Source of the DNA: RGIG1927 sp045546275
Lineage (GTDB): Bacteria > Bacillota > Clostridia > UMGS1883
Length of the DNA stretch: 64,000 bases
Assembly: GCA_045546275.1 (NCBI GenBank)
Contig: JAZQCM010000001.1
Coordinates: 186,001-250,000, forward strand
Direction of reading: 5' to 3'
How positions within the stretch are numbered: the first letter of the stretch is position 1; every line of letters begins with the position of its first letter. Below the pieces are notes generated by a model that saw nothing but the letters and a program-made list of their open reading frames with translations, ran no database searches and was not told where the DNA came from. Shown one piece after another: positions 23,880 to 33,772 of the stretch. Both the position numbers and the translations under genes were made by a program.

Positions 23880-23908
23880 TTGAAAATTTCCATTTACTTT
23901 GATATTAT
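23880..23908 (+). promoter_or_regulatory. Promoter of spoVG
   Basis: TTGAAA (23880-23885), 17-base spacer, TATTAT (23903-23908), 67 bases before the spoVG start. In Bacillus spoVG has a sigma-H promoter; this one reads as sigma-A type. Confidence 0.6.
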
Positions 23909-23974
23909 ACAATTATAGATAAAAAATCAAGTGTCTTTTGGCAACTTGTTTAAGAAATTAGGAGGGAATTTAAT

Positions 23975-24244
23975 ATGGAAATCACAGACATCAGAGTTAG
24001 GAACATGACTAACGACGGAAAAATGAAGGCAATTGTATCGGTAACGCTGGATAATATGCTCGTTATTCACGACATTAAAGTTATCGAAGGCGTTGAAAAA
24101 ATGTTTATTGCTATGCCAAGCAGAAAGAATGCGGAGGGCGAGTATAAAGATATTGTTCATCCCATTACAAGCCAGCTTCGTGAAGCACTTCAAAGTGCTA
24201 TTCTCGCAAAATATGAAGAAGTTCTGAAGGAGCAGGATGCTTAA
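23975..24244 (+). CDS. spoVG: Septation / RNA-binding regulator SpoVG
   Basis: An 89-residue SpoVG protein, the usual length for the family. ITDIRVRNMTNDGKMKAIVSVTLDN, the segment FIAMPSRKNAEGEYKDIVHPI and the LREALQSAIL helix are the conserved parts. SpoVG is a small nucleic-acid-binding protein that affects septation and the expression of many genes. GGAGGG precedes the ATG. It stands directly upstream of glmU as in Bacillus. Confidence 0.97.
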   Translation: MEITDIRVRNMTNDGKMKAIVSVTLDNMLVIHDIKVIEGVEKMFIAMPSRKNAEGEYKDIVHPITSQLREALQSAILAKYEEVLKEQDA

Positions 24245-24254
24245 TAGCTGAATC

Positions 24255-24284
24255 AGGCAGGCCTTTTTTCGCTTGCCTTTTTTC
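24255..24284 (+). terminator. Possible weak terminator between spoVG and glmU
   Basis: AGGCA (24255-24259) can pair with TGCCT (24274-24278), which is followed by a T run. The stem is short and imperfect, so partial termination at most. Confidence 0.4.
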
Positions 24285-24318
24285 TTGTGTATATCAACAA
24301 AGTTTAGGAGATGAGTGT

Positions 24319-25680
24319 ATGAATTTTTCGCTTGTCGTTCTCGCAGCAGGTGAAGGAAAAAGGATGAAGTCCTCAAAATCAAAGGTTGTTTTTGAGGTTT
24401 GCGGAAAAGAAATGGTTAATCATGTTATCGATGAAGCCGTAAAGGGCGGAGCCGATGAATGCTGTGTGGTTGTAGGCCACAAGGCCGATATGGTTATGGC
24501 AGCAATCGGCGATAAAGCTGAGTTTGTTATGCAAACCGAGCAAAAAGGTACGGGCCATGCAGTTATGCAGGCTGCGGATTTTCTTAGAAAATCTGAAAAC
24601 GTTATGATTTTAGCAGGTGACACACCACTTATCTGTGCCGAAACTCTAAAAAGAGCAATGGATGAGCACATTGCAAGCGGAAATTCCTGTACCGTTCTTA
24701 CAGCAGTTATTGACAATCCCTTTGGCTATGGAAGAATTATCCGTGATGAAAACGGCGATGTGTCAAAAATTGTAGAGCAGAAAGACGCAACAGCAGACGA
24801 AGCAGCAGTTTGCGAAATCAACTCAGGAATGTACTGCTTTAAAGCGGCAGAGCTATTGAAGGCTCTTGATAAAATAACAAATAATAACGCTCAGAATGAG
24901 TATTATCTTACAGATACACTTTCAATCATGAAAACTGAAGGACTTAAGGTTGGCGCATTTATCGTAGATGACGCTACTGAAATTTCGGGTGTAAATGACC
25001 GCTTGCAGTTGTCTCAAGCTGAAAAGGTAATGCGTAAGAGAATTAACACATACCATGCATTAAACGGTGTAACCTTTATTGACATTGACAATACTTATAT
25101 CGAGCCCGATGTTACAATCGGTGCAGATTCTGTTATTTATCCCGGTGCGTTGCTTCAGAAAGCATCACATATCGGTAAAAATGTGGTTATAGGACCAAAT
25201 TGCCGTATTGTGAACAGCACCATTGAAGACGGCTGTGACGTTTATTTTTCCACAGTTGTTGACAGTAAGGTTGGTGAAAATACACATGTTGGACCTTACG
25301 CTTATTTGCGTCCCAACAGCAATGTTGGCTCAAACTGCAAGGTCGGCGACTTTGTAGAACTTAAGAATGCATCCTTAGGTGACGGTACAAAGGTTAGCCA
25401 TCTTACATATATTGGCGATGCCGAGGTTGGCAAAAATGTTAATTTCGGTTGTGGAACAGTTATTGTAAACTACGACGGCAAAAACAAGTACAAAACAGTA
25501 ATTGGTGACAATGCGTTTATCGGTTGCAATTCTAACCTTGTTTCGCCTGTTAAAGTAAATAACAACGCTTATATCGCCGCAGGCTCTACCATAACGGAAG
25601 AGGTTCCGGAAGACTCACTTGCAATTGCAAGGAGCCGTCAGGTAATAAAAGACAACTGGAAAGACAGACGACAGAAGTAA
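24319..25680 (+). CDS. glmU: Bifunctional UDP-GlcNAc pyrophosphorylase / glucosamine-1-P acetyltransferase
   Basis: A 453-residue GlmU. The N-terminal uridylyltransferase domain begins VVLAAGEGKRMKS (6-18), with GDTPL near residue 100 and NEYYLTD near 190. The C-terminal left-handed beta helix has repeated I/V-G-X4 hexapeptides from about residue 250 (VTIGADSVIYPG) and the acetyltransferase segments GPYAYLRPNS and NYDGKNKY. It makes UDP-GlcNAc for peptidoglycan. It lies between spoVG and prs, the conserved Firmicute order. Confidence 0.97.
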   Translation: MNFSLVVLAAGEGKRMKSSKSKVVFEVCGKEMVNHVIDEAVKGGADECCVVVGHKADMVMAAIGDKAEFVMQTEQKGTGHAVMQAADFLRKSENVMILAGDTPLICAETLKRAMDEHIASGNSCTVLTAVIDNPFGYGRIIRDENGDVSKIVEQKDATADEAAVCEINSGMYCFKAAELLKALDKITNNNAQNEYYLTDTLSIMKTEGLKVGAFIVDDATEISGVNDRLQLSQAEKVMRKRINTYHALNGVTFIDIDNTYIEPDVTIGADSVIYPGALLQKASHIGKNVVIGPNCRIVNSTIEDGCDVYFSTVVDSKVGENTHVGPYAYLRPNSNVGSNCKVGDFVELKNASLGDGTKVSHLTYIGDAEVGKNVNFGCGTVIVNYDGKNKYKTVIGDNAFIGCNSNLVSPVKVNNNAYIAAGSTITEEVPEDSLAIARSRQVIKDNWKDRRQK

Positions 25681-25706
25681 ACGCAAAAGAACGGAGGAGA
25701 AGCATC

Positions 25707-26675
25707 ATGTTACACGATTCTAAGAACATCAAAATTTTCTCAGCAAATTCAAACCCAAATCTTGCCGCAAGCATAGCAAATCATCTTAATTTGCCTCTTG
25801 CGTCAAACAAGGTAGGCAAATTCTCAGACGGTGAGATTTTTGTTAACCTTGACGAAACAGTCCGTGGTAGCGACGTTTTCATTATTCAGTCTACATGCGA
25901 CCCTGTTAACGATCATCTTATGGAGCTCCTTATTATGATCGATGCTTGTAAGAGAGCATCTGCAGGAAGAATTGTTGCTGTTATGCCTTATTTCGGCTAT
26001 GCAAGACAGGACAGAAAAGCAAAGGCAAGAGACCCGATCACAGCAAAGCTCGTTGCAAACCTTATTACTGCTGCAGGCGCTACAAGAGTCCTCACAATGG
26101 ACCTTCACGCTTCACAGATTCAAGGTTTCTTTGACATTCCCGTTGACCACCTTTTAGGTGTTCCGCTTCTTGCGCCTTATTATCTTGATAAGTTTGATTC
26201 AATGGATGACGTTGTTGTTGTTTCGCCCGATTTTGGTAGTGTAACAAGAGCAAGAAATTTTGCGAGAATTATCAATACTCCCATTGCAATTATTGACAAG
26301 CGCAGACCCAAGCCCAATGTGAGCGAGGTTATGAATATTATTGGTGACATTAAGGATAAAAAGGTTATCCTTGTTGACGATATGATCGATACTGCAGGCA
26401 CAATTACTCATGGTGCAAAAGCACTTATGGAGCGTGGCGCAAAGGAAATTTATGCTTGTTGTACACATCCCGTGCTTTCAGGACCTGCTCTCGAAAGAAT
26501 CGCAGATTCACCCATTAAGGAATTGCTCGTTCTTGATACAATTGAGCTTCCCGAAGAAAAGAAGACTCCTAATATCAAGGTTCTTTCTGTTTCTAAGTTA
26601 TTTGCAGAAGCGATTGAGAGAATTTATGAAGATGCATCTATCAGTCCGCTTTTTGCTCCTCCTTCAACTAAATAA
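25707..26675 (+). CDS. prs: Ribose-phosphate pyrophosphokinase (PRPP synthetase)
   Basis: A 322-residue PRPP synthetase making phosphoribosyl pyrophosphate from ribose 5-phosphate and ATP. Motifs: FSDGEIFVNLDETVRG near 39-54, GYARQDRKAKARDPITAKLVANL, the DLHASQIQGFF metal-binding stretch, and the PRPP loop VDDMIDTAGTI. GGAGGAG precedes the ATG by seven bases. Confidence 0.97.
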   Translation: MLHDSKNIKIFSANSNPNLAASIANHLNLPLASNKVGKFSDGEIFVNLDETVRGSDVFIIQSTCDPVNDHLMELLIMIDACKRASAGRIVAVMPYFGYARQDRKAKARDPITAKLVANLITAAGATRVLTMDLHASQIQGFFDIPVDHLLGVPLLAPYYLDKFDSMDDVVVVSPDFGSVTRARNFARIINTPIAIIDKRRPKPNVSEVMNIIGDIKDKKVILVDDMIDTAGTITHGAKALMERGAKEIYACCTHPVLSGPALERIADSPIKELLVLDTIELPEEKKTPNIKVLSVSKLFAEAIERIYEDASISPLFAPPSTK

Positions 26676-26683
26676 AACAACTC

Positions 26684-26716
26684 AAATCGGAAAATGGTTT
26701 CATTTTCCGATTTTGT
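26684..26716 (+). terminator. Hairpin terminator between prs and pth
   Basis: AAATCGGAAAATG-GTTT-CATTTTCCGATTT, a 13-bp perfect stem followed by TGTG, so the T run is short. It probably reduces rather than stops readthrough into pth. Confidence 0.6.
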
Positions 26717-26736
26717 GCGGAAAGGTATAATTGATT

Positions 26737-27306
26737 ATGTATTTGATTGTAGGCCTCGGAAATCCGGGGCGCGAATATGAAAAAACACGCCACAATGTTG
26801 GCTTTACAGCTCTTGATTACCTTGCATACGATGCTAATATCAACGTGTCCAAGATTAAATTCAAGGGAATATACGGAGATGGCATTATCGGTGGCGAAAA
26901 ATGTATACTTTTAAAGCCTCAGACATATATGAATCTCAGCGGCGAAAGTGTGCGTGAAGCCAGTGAATATTTCAAAATCGAACCGAATAAAATTATAGTA
27001 TTGTATGACGATGTTGACATTGACCCGGGACGTGTAAAAATCAGACCCAAGGGAAGTGCCGGCGGTCATAATGGTATTAAATCTATCATATATCAGCTTT
27101 CCAGCGAGGATTTTACCAGGGTTCGTTTTGGTGTAGGTAAGGCTGAGCACAATATGGTAAACCATGTCCTTGGTAAATTCAGTGAAGAAGATGGTGTTAA
27201 GGTATCCGATGCAATTCGTAAATTGCCTGAAATCATTAATATCATTGTAAAACAAGGCGTTAATGAAGCGATGAACAAATTTAACGGAAATAAGGATTTA
27301 ACATGA
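26737..27306 (+). CDS. pth: Peptidyl-tRNA hydrolase
   Basis: A 189-residue Pth that recycles tRNA from drop-off peptidyl-tRNA. The signature YLIVGLGNPGREYEKTRHNVGF contains the catalytic His and Asn11; LLKPQTYMNLSG and the GSAGGHNGIKSI motif are intact. Start at ATG 26737; an in-frame TTG two codons earlier is less likely. Overlaps mfd by four bases. Confidence 0.96.
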   Translation: MYLIVGLGNPGREYEKTRHNVGFTALDYLAYDANINVSKIKFKGIYGDGIIGGEKCILLKPQTYMNLSGESVREASEYFKIEPNKIIVLYDDVDIDPGRVKIRPKGSAGGHNGIKSIIYQLSSEDFTRVRFGVGKAEHNMVNHVLGKFSEEDGVKVSDAIRKLPEIINIIVKQGVNEAMNKFNGNKDLT

Positions 27307-30300
27307 GGATTGAAGAATTAATTTCCTCCGCTGCCGAATATGAAAATATTCTGAAAGCGGCACAAAATGGGCATTATCCTATTCACATCACAGGGCCTTC
27401 CGAATCGGTAAAGGCTCATTTTGTGGTGTCATTTTTAAATTCTTTAAACAAAAAGGCTTTCATAATCACCTACAGTGAACTGCAGGCAAAAAAGCTTTTT
27501 GACGATATTTCTTATTTTGCAAAAAATTCTGCAGTTCTTGTTCCCGAAACCGATATTAACATTTATAAAACCGAAGCGGCGGACAATGAAGCAGATAACA
27601 AACGTATTGAGGCTCTTTTGCAAATACCAAACAAAGACATTGTAATAATGAGCACCCTTTCTTTGCTTCAGTACACTGTTTCAAAGGAGGATATTGAGCT
27701 CTTATCCTTTAATGCTAAATTAGGCGATGTTTTTTCCCTTGAAGAGCTTTCTGAAAGATTTATTAAAATGGGGTACAAACGCCTTGATATGGTAGAAAAC
27801 CCCGGACAATTCGCTTTAAGGGGCGGCATTATTGACATTTATCCTCCCGGTGGCGAAGCTTATCGAATTGAATTTTTTGACGACGAGGTAGACCTTATAA
27901 AGGTTTTTGACCCTTTCACTCAGCTTTCAACCGAAAAGAGGGAAGAAGTACGTATTTCTCCCGCATCCTCCAAGACCTTTGCAGGTAGTATTTTGTCCTA
28001 TATTCCCAATGACGCCATTGTACTATTCGACGAACCCAATCGTGTGAGTGAAACGGCTGAAACCATCCGTTTTGAGCTTGAGGATAACATTAAAGCTCTT
28101 ATTGAAAAGGAAATTGAGTTTGACAAAGATAAAGAATATATACAGTCATATCACACTCTTATAAATAAGCTTATAAAAAATCCCGTTGTTTCCATTTCTG
28201 CATTAAGCAGGATTTGTCCTGATTACCATGTAAAAACAAACCTTTCTTTAACTGCTAAAACTCTGCAGAATTATAACGGCAACATACAGTTTCTGTACGA
28301 CGATATTTCTACATGGCTTAAACAAAAATACAACGTTTACATTCTCGGCGGCAGCAGTATGCGTTCAAGGTCTCTTTGCGAGGCTCTTGAAGACAAAGGC
28401 TTTAAGGTTGCATTTTACGATAGCTTTGACCAGGTTAAGCCTGATGACACTCTTGTATCGGTAATACGAGGCTCGGTAAATAAAGGCTTTGAATATCCAT
28501 TAATAAATACAGTTATAGTAAGTGACCGTGAAATTTTCAACACGGAAAAGAAGAAAAGAAAAGTTAAAAAAGATCCTAACACCACAAAAATTACAAATCC
28601 TGTTGATATTACCCCGGGAGATTTTGTTGTTCACAATGTACACGGTATAGGTAAATACATGGGCATGAAAAGACTTGAAGTGGACCATGTAACAAGAGAT
28701 TACTTCAAAATAGAATATCGAGGCTCAGATGTGTTATATATCCCGGTTGACCAGCTTGACCTTATAAATAAATATATAGGTGCCGGAGAAGGGAAGGGTG
28801 TACGCATAAATAAGCTCGGTGGGGCTGAATGGGCTGCCACAAAGGCAAAGGTAAAGAAAAGTACTGCCGAAATGGCAAAGAAGCTTACAGAGCTTTATGC
28901 AGAGCGCTCAAGGGCGGTTGGTGTTGCATTTTCCGAGGACTCATCCTGGCAGAGAGAGTTTGAAGATGATTTTGTTTATGAGGAAACAGAAGACCAGCTG
29001 AAGGCTGTTGAAGAAATTAAAAACGATATGGAGTCTTCAAGACCAATGGACCGCCTGCTTTGCGGTGATGTTGGCTACGGCAAAACCGAGGTTGCCATGA
29101 GAGCGGCGTTTAAAGCCGTTGATTCAGGCTATCAGGTTGCATATCTTGTGCCAACCACCATACTTGCTCAACAACACTTCAACAATTTTGTTCAAAGAAT
29201 GAAAAAATTCCCCATAACGGTCAGAATGCTGTCACGTTTTTCTTCGCCAAAAGAAACTGCCGAAACATTACGAATGCTAAAAAGCGGCGAATGTGACATT
29301 GTAATTGGCACACATAAGCTGTTGTCACCAAAAATTGAGTACAGACGACTTGGACTTCTTGTTATTGACGAAGAACAGCGCTTTGGCGTTGCACACAAAG
29401 AAAAAATTAAAGAATTCAAAAAGAATGTTGATGTACTAACTCTCAGTGCAACACCTATTCCCAGAACTTTACACATGGCAATGGTGGGCATACGTGATAT
29501 GAGCGTGCTTTTGAACCCTCCGGATGACCGTTATCCTGTGCAGACATATGTGCTGGAACACAACAAAGTAATACTTCAGAGTGCTATTGAACGTGAACTT
29601 TCACGAAACGGGCAGGTGTATTACGTTTCAAACCGTGTTACAGGCATGGAAAAAACAGTTGCCGAAATTTCAGCTTTGGTGCCTGATGCAAGAGTTGAAA
29701 TGGCACATGGACAAATGAGCGAGGCACAACTTGAAAAGACCCTCATGCGCTTTTTAAATCATGAAATTGATGTTTTAGTTTGTACAACAATCATTGAAAC
29801 AGGCATGGATGTACAAAATGTAAACACAATTATTATAGAAGATGCAAATCATTTTGGTTTATCCCAGCTTTATCAGCTACGAGGAAGAGTAGGGCGAACT
29901 AACCGCCTTGCATATGCATACCTTACCTTTGACCCTAAAAAATCTCTGGACGAAATTGCCGAAAAAAGGCTTCGTGCAATAAAAGAGTTTACCGAGTTTG
30001 GGTCGGGCTTTAAAATTGCTATGCGCGATTTGGAAATCCGTGGCGCAGGCAACGTTTTAGGTCCCGAGCAACATGGATTTATGGCAACTGTAGGCTACGA
30101 TATGTATTGTCAGATGCTTTCTGATTCTGTTAATGAGCTAATGGGCTTACCTGTTGAAGAAAAGAAGATTTCAACGCAGATTGATCTTAGTGTTAATGCT
30201 TACATTCCCAATGAATTTATCGACTCGGAAAGACTGAGAATAGAAGCATATAAGTCCATTGTGGCAATCGAAGATATTAACGACTTCAACCGTGTTCAGG

Positions 30301-30620
30301 AGGAACTTGAGGACCGTTATGGTGTTATTCCGTCATCTGTGGATATGCTTATGAAGATTGCGCTTATAAAAGCTTACGCAAATGCATTAGGTATCACCGA
30401 CATTTCTCAATCAAAGGATGGTATTGTTCTTAAGTTGTTAAAATCACACACTCCTGATATTAAGGTGTTGTCAAAAATTTCTTCAAGCAAAATTGTAAGA
30501 ATACTGTTCAGTGCAGGGGAAAAGCCATATATTCTCATCAGAATGCAAAGTCCTACCGAAAAAGAAATTATAGAAAAACTAAACTTTGTAATAAATTGCT
30601 TGCAAAACCCCGAAATTTAG
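27303..30620 (+). CDS. mfd: Transcription-repair coupling factor Mfd
   Basis: A 1105-residue SF2 translocase that removes stalled RNA polymerase and recruits UvrA. The N-terminal UvrB-like region includes YKRLDMVENPGQFALRGGIIDIYP, the RNA-polymerase-interaction domain starts at PGDFVVHNVHGIGKYMG, and the motor has Walker A CGDVGYGKTEVAMRA, the DEEQRFG box, SATPIPRTL and the translocation motif GRVGRTNR. The C-terminal TRCF domain is present. Length slightly below the 1150-1180 typical of Bacillus. Confidence 0.97.
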   Translation: MRIEELISSAAEYENILKAAQNGHYPIHITGPSESVKAHFVVSFLNSLNKKAFIITYSELQAKKLFDDISYFAKNSAVLVPETDINIYKTEAADNEADNKRIEALLQIPNKDIVIMSTLSLLQYTVSKEDIELLSFNAKLGDVFSLEELSERFIKMGYKRLDMVENPGQFALRGGIIDIYPPGGEAYRIEFFDDEVDLIKVFDPFTQLSTEKREEVRISPASSKTFAGSILSYIPNDAIVLFDEPNRVSETAETIRFELEDNIKALIEKEIEFDKDKEYIQSYHTLINKLIKNPVVSISALSRICPDYHVKTNLSLTAKTLQNYNGNIQFLYDDISTWLKQKYNVYILGGSSMRSRSLCEALEDKGFKVAFYDSFDQVKPDDTLVSVIRGSVNKGFEYPLINTVIVSDREIFNTEKKKRKVKKDPNTTKITNPVDITPGDFVVHNVHGIGKYMGMKRLEVDHVTRDYFKIEYRGSDVLYIPVDQLDLINKYIGAGEGKGVRINKLGGAEWAATKAKVKKSTAEMAKKLTELYAERSRAVGVAFSEDSSWQREFEDDFVYEETEDQLKAVEEIKNDMESSRPMDRLLCGDVGYGKTEVAMRAAFKAVDSGYQVAYLVPTTILAQQHFNNFVQRMKKFPITVRMLSRFSSPKETAETLRMLKSGECDIVIGTHKLLSPKIEYRRLGLLVIDEEQRFGVAHKEKIKEFKKNVDVLTLSATPIPRTLHMAMVGIRDMSVLLNPPDDRYPVQTYVLEHNKVILQSAIERELSRNGQVYYVSNRVTGMEKTVAEISALVPDARVEMAHGQMSEAQLEKTLMRFLNHEIDVLVCTTIIETGMDVQNVNTIIIEDANHFGLSQLYQLRGRVGRTNRLAYAYLTFDPKKSLDEIAEKRLRAIKEFTEFGSGFKIAMRDLEIRGAGNVLGPEQHGFMATVGYDMYCQMLSDSVNELMGLPVEEKKISTQIDLSVNAYIPNEFIDSERLRIEAYKSIVAIEDINDFNRVQEELEDRYGVIPSSVDMLMKIALIKAYANALGITDISQSKDGIVLKLLKSHTPDIKVLSKISSSKIVRILFSAGEKPYILIRMQSPTEKEIIEKLNFVINCLQNPEI

Positions 30621-30660
30621 TGTAAAATAGTTTTAATTTATTTACGAAAGGGAAAATATT

Positions 30661-31707
30661 ATGAAAAGATTATTTAGTATTTTATTGGCAATCGTAATGA
30701 TTTCCGCAGTGTTTATGACAGGTTGTTCAAATAATGCCCCTGCAGTTGACGAGCACGACCATGAGCAAGACCACACTGAAGTTGTGTTCCCCGACAACGT
30801 TGTGGCATATGTAGGCGATTATGAAATTACAAAGGATGAATTTGCAATTTATGTTGATATGGCGGTTATGAACGTTCAGCAGTACATTGGCAATGCTCCC
30901 GGTTGGGAGGAAACCCTCGGCTCCGATGGAATAACTGCACGTGATTCTGTTCTTTCCTTAGCGCTCAATGAAGCATGGAAACTCAACTCCTTCCTTGGCA
31001 GCTGCACAAACAACGGTCTTTACACAGCCGAAAAAGATGAAGAATTCTTCAAAACAACTGTAGAAGACTTTGGCGGTGAAGAGTTGTTTGCAGAAACAAT
31101 CGAAAACGCAGGTTTTTCCGAAGATGCATATAAGAAATACATCTCCTGTATTGGTGCTTACACTGCTTTAGTTGAATCTATCTGTTCAAAAGAAGATGCA
31201 AACGCAATTTACAATGACAAGTACATCACAGCAAAGCACATTCTTCTTAATTTTGAAGGAAGAGAAAGCGAAGAAAAAACACTTGAAGAAATCAATGCTG
31301 TTTATGACAGAGTTAAAAATGGTGAAAACTTTGAAGAGCTTATCAAAGAACTCGGTGAAGATCCGGGTCAGAACCCTGAAACAGGCTATACTTTCCCCGA
31401 AGGTGTAATGGTTGATGAATTCTATCAGGGTGCATTAAAGCTTGAAATTGGTGCGGTTTCCGAGCCTGTTAAAACTTCTTACGGATATCACATTATTAAG
31501 CGTTATGAAAATCCTGCCGAAGGTAGCGACGAGTACGAATATAACCTTATGAACATTCAGACAACTGAACTTAACAACTATCTCACAGAAGAAACAGTTG
31601 AAACCTTTAAAAACGATTATCCTCTTTCTGTAAACGAAGATATGTTGCGCAAGTTAGACCTTTCAAAATACACAGCGGAAATTTCCACAGACACTGTAGC
31701 AGAATAA
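30661..31707 (+). CDS. PrsA-like peptidyl-prolyl isomerase lipoprotein
   Basis: A 348-residue lipoprotein. The signal peptide ends in MTGC with Cys22 as the lipid-modified residue. A His/Asp-rich stretch (DEHDHEQDHTE) follows, which could bind metal. An SurA/PrsA-type N-terminal helix region precedes a PpiC/parvulin rotamase domain (about 195-285): TAKHILLNFEGR, KNGENFEELIKELGEDPG and SEPVKTSYGYHIIKRYE. It probably assists folding of exported proteins at the outer face of the membrane. Located after mfd as prsA/yabM-type genes are in some Clostridia. Confidence 0.87.
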   Translation: MKRLFSILLAIVMISAVFMTGCSNNAPAVDEHDHEQDHTEVVFPDNVVAYVGDYEITKDEFAIYVDMAVMNVQQYIGNAPGWEETLGSDGITARDSVLSLALNEAWKLNSFLGSCTNNGLYTAEKDEEFFKTTVEDFGGEELFAETIENAGFSEDAYKKYISCIGAYTALVESICSKEDANAIYNDKYITAKHILLNFEGRESEEKTLEEINAVYDRVKNGENFEELIKELGEDPGQNPETGYTFPEGVMVDEFYQGALKLEIGAVSEPVKTSYGYHIIKRYENPAEGSDEYEYNLMNIQTTELNNYLTEETVETFKNDYPLSVNEDMLRKLDLSKYTAEISTDTVAE

Positions 31708-31714
31708 CTTTTAA

Positions 31715-31747
31715 AAGCAAGCAAAATGTGAATTTTGCTTGCTTTTT
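31715..31747 (+). terminator. Rho-independent terminator after the foldase gene
   Basis: AAGCAAGCAAAAT-GTGA-ATTTTGCTTGCTT, 13-bp perfect stem followed by TTT. Confidence 0.9.
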
Positions 31748-31762
31748 CAATTGTTGTATTTC

Positions 31763-31791
31763 TTGACTTTAACACTTAGAAATGTTATAAT
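31763..31791 (+). promoter_or_regulatory. Promoter of lysA
   Basis: TTGACT (31763-31768), 17-base spacer, TATAAT (31786-31791), 33 bases before the lysA ATG. Confidence 0.85.
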
Positions 31792-31824
31792 TATTCAAAT
31801 AGGTTATACCATGAGGTGATACAC

Positions 31825-33120
31825 ATGATTTTAGAAGGACAGGGCGTTAATGAGCTCAATCATTTTACTATAGGCGGTTGCGATAGTGTTGAGCTTTGCA
31901 AAAAATACGGCACGCCTTTATACGTTATTGATGAAACAGTTGTGAGAAATCACTGTAAACTATACAAAAACTCCATTGACGAATTTTATGACGGCAACGG
32001 TCTTGTTTTCTTTGCTTCAAAGGCTCTTTGCAACAAAGAAATGATAAGAATTGTAAAAAGCGAAAGCTTAGGCTGTGACGCAGTTTCCGCAGGCGAATTG
32101 TACACTGCACTTTCTGCAGGCATGGATCCTGAAAAAATTTGTATTCATGGCAACAATAAAACCGAAGAAGAGTTAAGGTTTGCCATTAGTAACTCCGTTG
32201 GCAGAATTGTGGTTGATAACATATCGGAGCTTGAAAAAATTGACAGCATTTCAAAAGAGTTTGATACAAAGCAAAAAATTCTCTTCAGAATAAAGCCCGG
32301 TATTGATGCCCATACGCATAATTTTATTATGACAGGGCAGATTGACTGCAAGTTTGGCTTTGCTTTGGAAACAGGCGAGGCAAAAAAAGCAGTTTTAAAG
32401 GCGATGGAATATGAAAATCTTGTAATAGGCGGTGTTCATTGTCATATCGGCTCGCAGATTTTTGAAGCAGAGCCTTTCAAGGAAGCTGCAAAGCTGCTTG
32501 TTAATTTCATAGGTGAGATTCGCGACGAAACCGGCTATGAAATGACCGAATTAAATCTTGGCGGCGGATTTGGCGTTACTTACACCAATAACGATGACCC
32601 TATACAGTTTAATAAATACATTGAGGAAATCAGCGTTATTGTTAAAAACGAGTGCGATAAAAGATCGCTTTCACATCCCTTTATTATGATGGAGCCCGGA
32701 AGAAGCATTGTGGCGACTGCAGGTGTTACACTTTACACTGCCGGAGCAATAAAAGACATTCCTAATATCCGTCGCTACGTGTCTGTTGATGGTGGAATGT
32801 GTGATAATCCCAGATATATTCTTTATCAGGCTGAATATACTGCTCTTGTGGCGAACAAAGCAGGGGATGAAAAGAGTGATGTAATTACTCTTGCAGGCAA
32901 ATGCTGTGAGTCAGGCGACCTTTTAGGAGAAAATATGCCCATACAACCAATTTCAGAGGGGGATATAATTGCGGTTCTTACAACAGGTGCTTACAATTAT
33001 TCTATGAGCTCAAATTATAACAGAATCTGCCGTCCACCCATTGTAATGGTTAAAAATGGGGACGACAGATTGGTAGTAAAAAGAGAAACTTTTGAGGATT
33101 TGATAAGAAATGATATCTAA
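31825..33120 (+). CDS. lysA: Diaminopimelate decarboxylase
   Basis: A 431-residue alanine-racemase-fold PLP enzyme making L-lysine from meso-diaminopimelate. The PLP lysine is Lys66 (FFASKALCNKEM). GVHCHIGSQI, the phosphate-binding LNLGGGFGV and EPGRSIVA, and the C-terminal GKCCESGDLL motif with the partner-subunit Cys are all present. Start at ATG 31825 because GAGGTGAT precedes it; the GTG at 31816 lies inside that site. Its end overlaps the M50 protease gene by 11 bases. Confidence 0.95.
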   Translation: MILEGQGVNELNHFTIGGCDSVELCKKYGTPLYVIDETVVRNHCKLYKNSIDEFYDGNGLVFFASKALCNKEMIRIVKSESLGCDAVSAGELYTALSAGMDPEKICIHGNNKTEEELRFAISNSVGRIVVDNISELEKIDSISKEFDTKQKILFRIKPGIDAHTHNFIMTGQIDCKFGFALETGEAKKAVLKAMEYENLVIGGVHCHIGSQIFEAEPFKEAAKLLVNFIGEIRDETGYEMTELNLGGGFGVTYTNNDDPIQFNKYIEEISVIVKNECDKRSLSHPFIMMEPGRSIVATAGVTLYTAGAIKDIPNIRRYVSVDGGMCDNPRYILYQAEYTALVANKAGDEKSDVITLAGKCCESGDLLGENMPIQPISEGDIIAVLTTGAYNYSMSSNYNRICRPPIVMVKNGDDRLVVKRETFEDLIRNDI

Positions 33121-33760
33121 TTTAATACCAGGTTTAGACATTCAGGGATTAGCGTTTAACTTTATAATTTTATTTTTTGCAATAACCGTTCACGAATTTT
33201 CTCATGGCTATGTTGCTTACAAATTAGGTGACCCCACCGCAAAAGCTATGGGAAGGCTTACTTTAAATCCATTAGCACATCTTGACCCGTTGGGTGCACT
33301 TATGATGATTTTTTGCGGTTTTGGTTGGGCGAAGGCTGTTCCCGTAAACCCATATTACTTTAAAGACCCCAAAAAGGACATGGTTTTAGTTGCCTTTGCA
33401 GGACCTGCATCAAATCTTATTATGGCATTTATTGCAGCAACACTCATTCCTTTTGCAACAAAGTATCTGATTATGTCAATGCCCATGGTACCGTTGTTCC
33501 TTTACTTTTTCATGTTAAGAAACTTACAATTTGCGGCATTTAATCTTATTCCGTTTCCACCTTTAGATGGCAGCAAAATTTTGTTTTCACTTTTACCAAA
33601 CCATTTGTACAATAAGTTTTTAACATATGAAAATATTGGTACAATTGTGCTTTTGTTGCTTTCTTTCACAGGTATTCTGGGAAATATTATAGGTTTGGTT
33701 ATAACACCAATTCTCAGCGTATATGGTATGTGGATAAGCTTTTTAAGTAATTTGTTGTAA
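33110..33760 (+). CDS. Site-2 protease family (M50) membrane metalloprotease
   Basis: A 216-residue polytopic protein with the zinc motif HEFSHG (about 30-35) in the first membrane segment, NPLAHLDPLGA, and the second site NLIPFPPLDGSKI (about 148-160) whose Asp is the third zinc ligand. It belongs to the short YwhC/FtsH-like-lacking S2P group common in Firmicutes. Substrate is unknown. It lies between lysA and scpA, a position seen in other Clostridia. Confidence 0.9.
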   Translation: MISNLIPGLDIQGLAFNFIILFFAITVHEFSHGYVAYKLGDPTAKAMGRLTLNPLAHLDPLGALMMIFCGFGWAKAVPVNPYYFKDPKKDMVLVAFAGPASNLIMAFIAATLIPFATKYLIMSMPMVPLFLYFFMLRNLQFAAFNLIPFPPLDGSKILFSLLPNHLYNKFLTYENIGTIVLLLLSFTGILGNIIGLVITPILSVYGMWISFLSNLL

Positions 33761-33772
33761 TTGAGGCTTTTT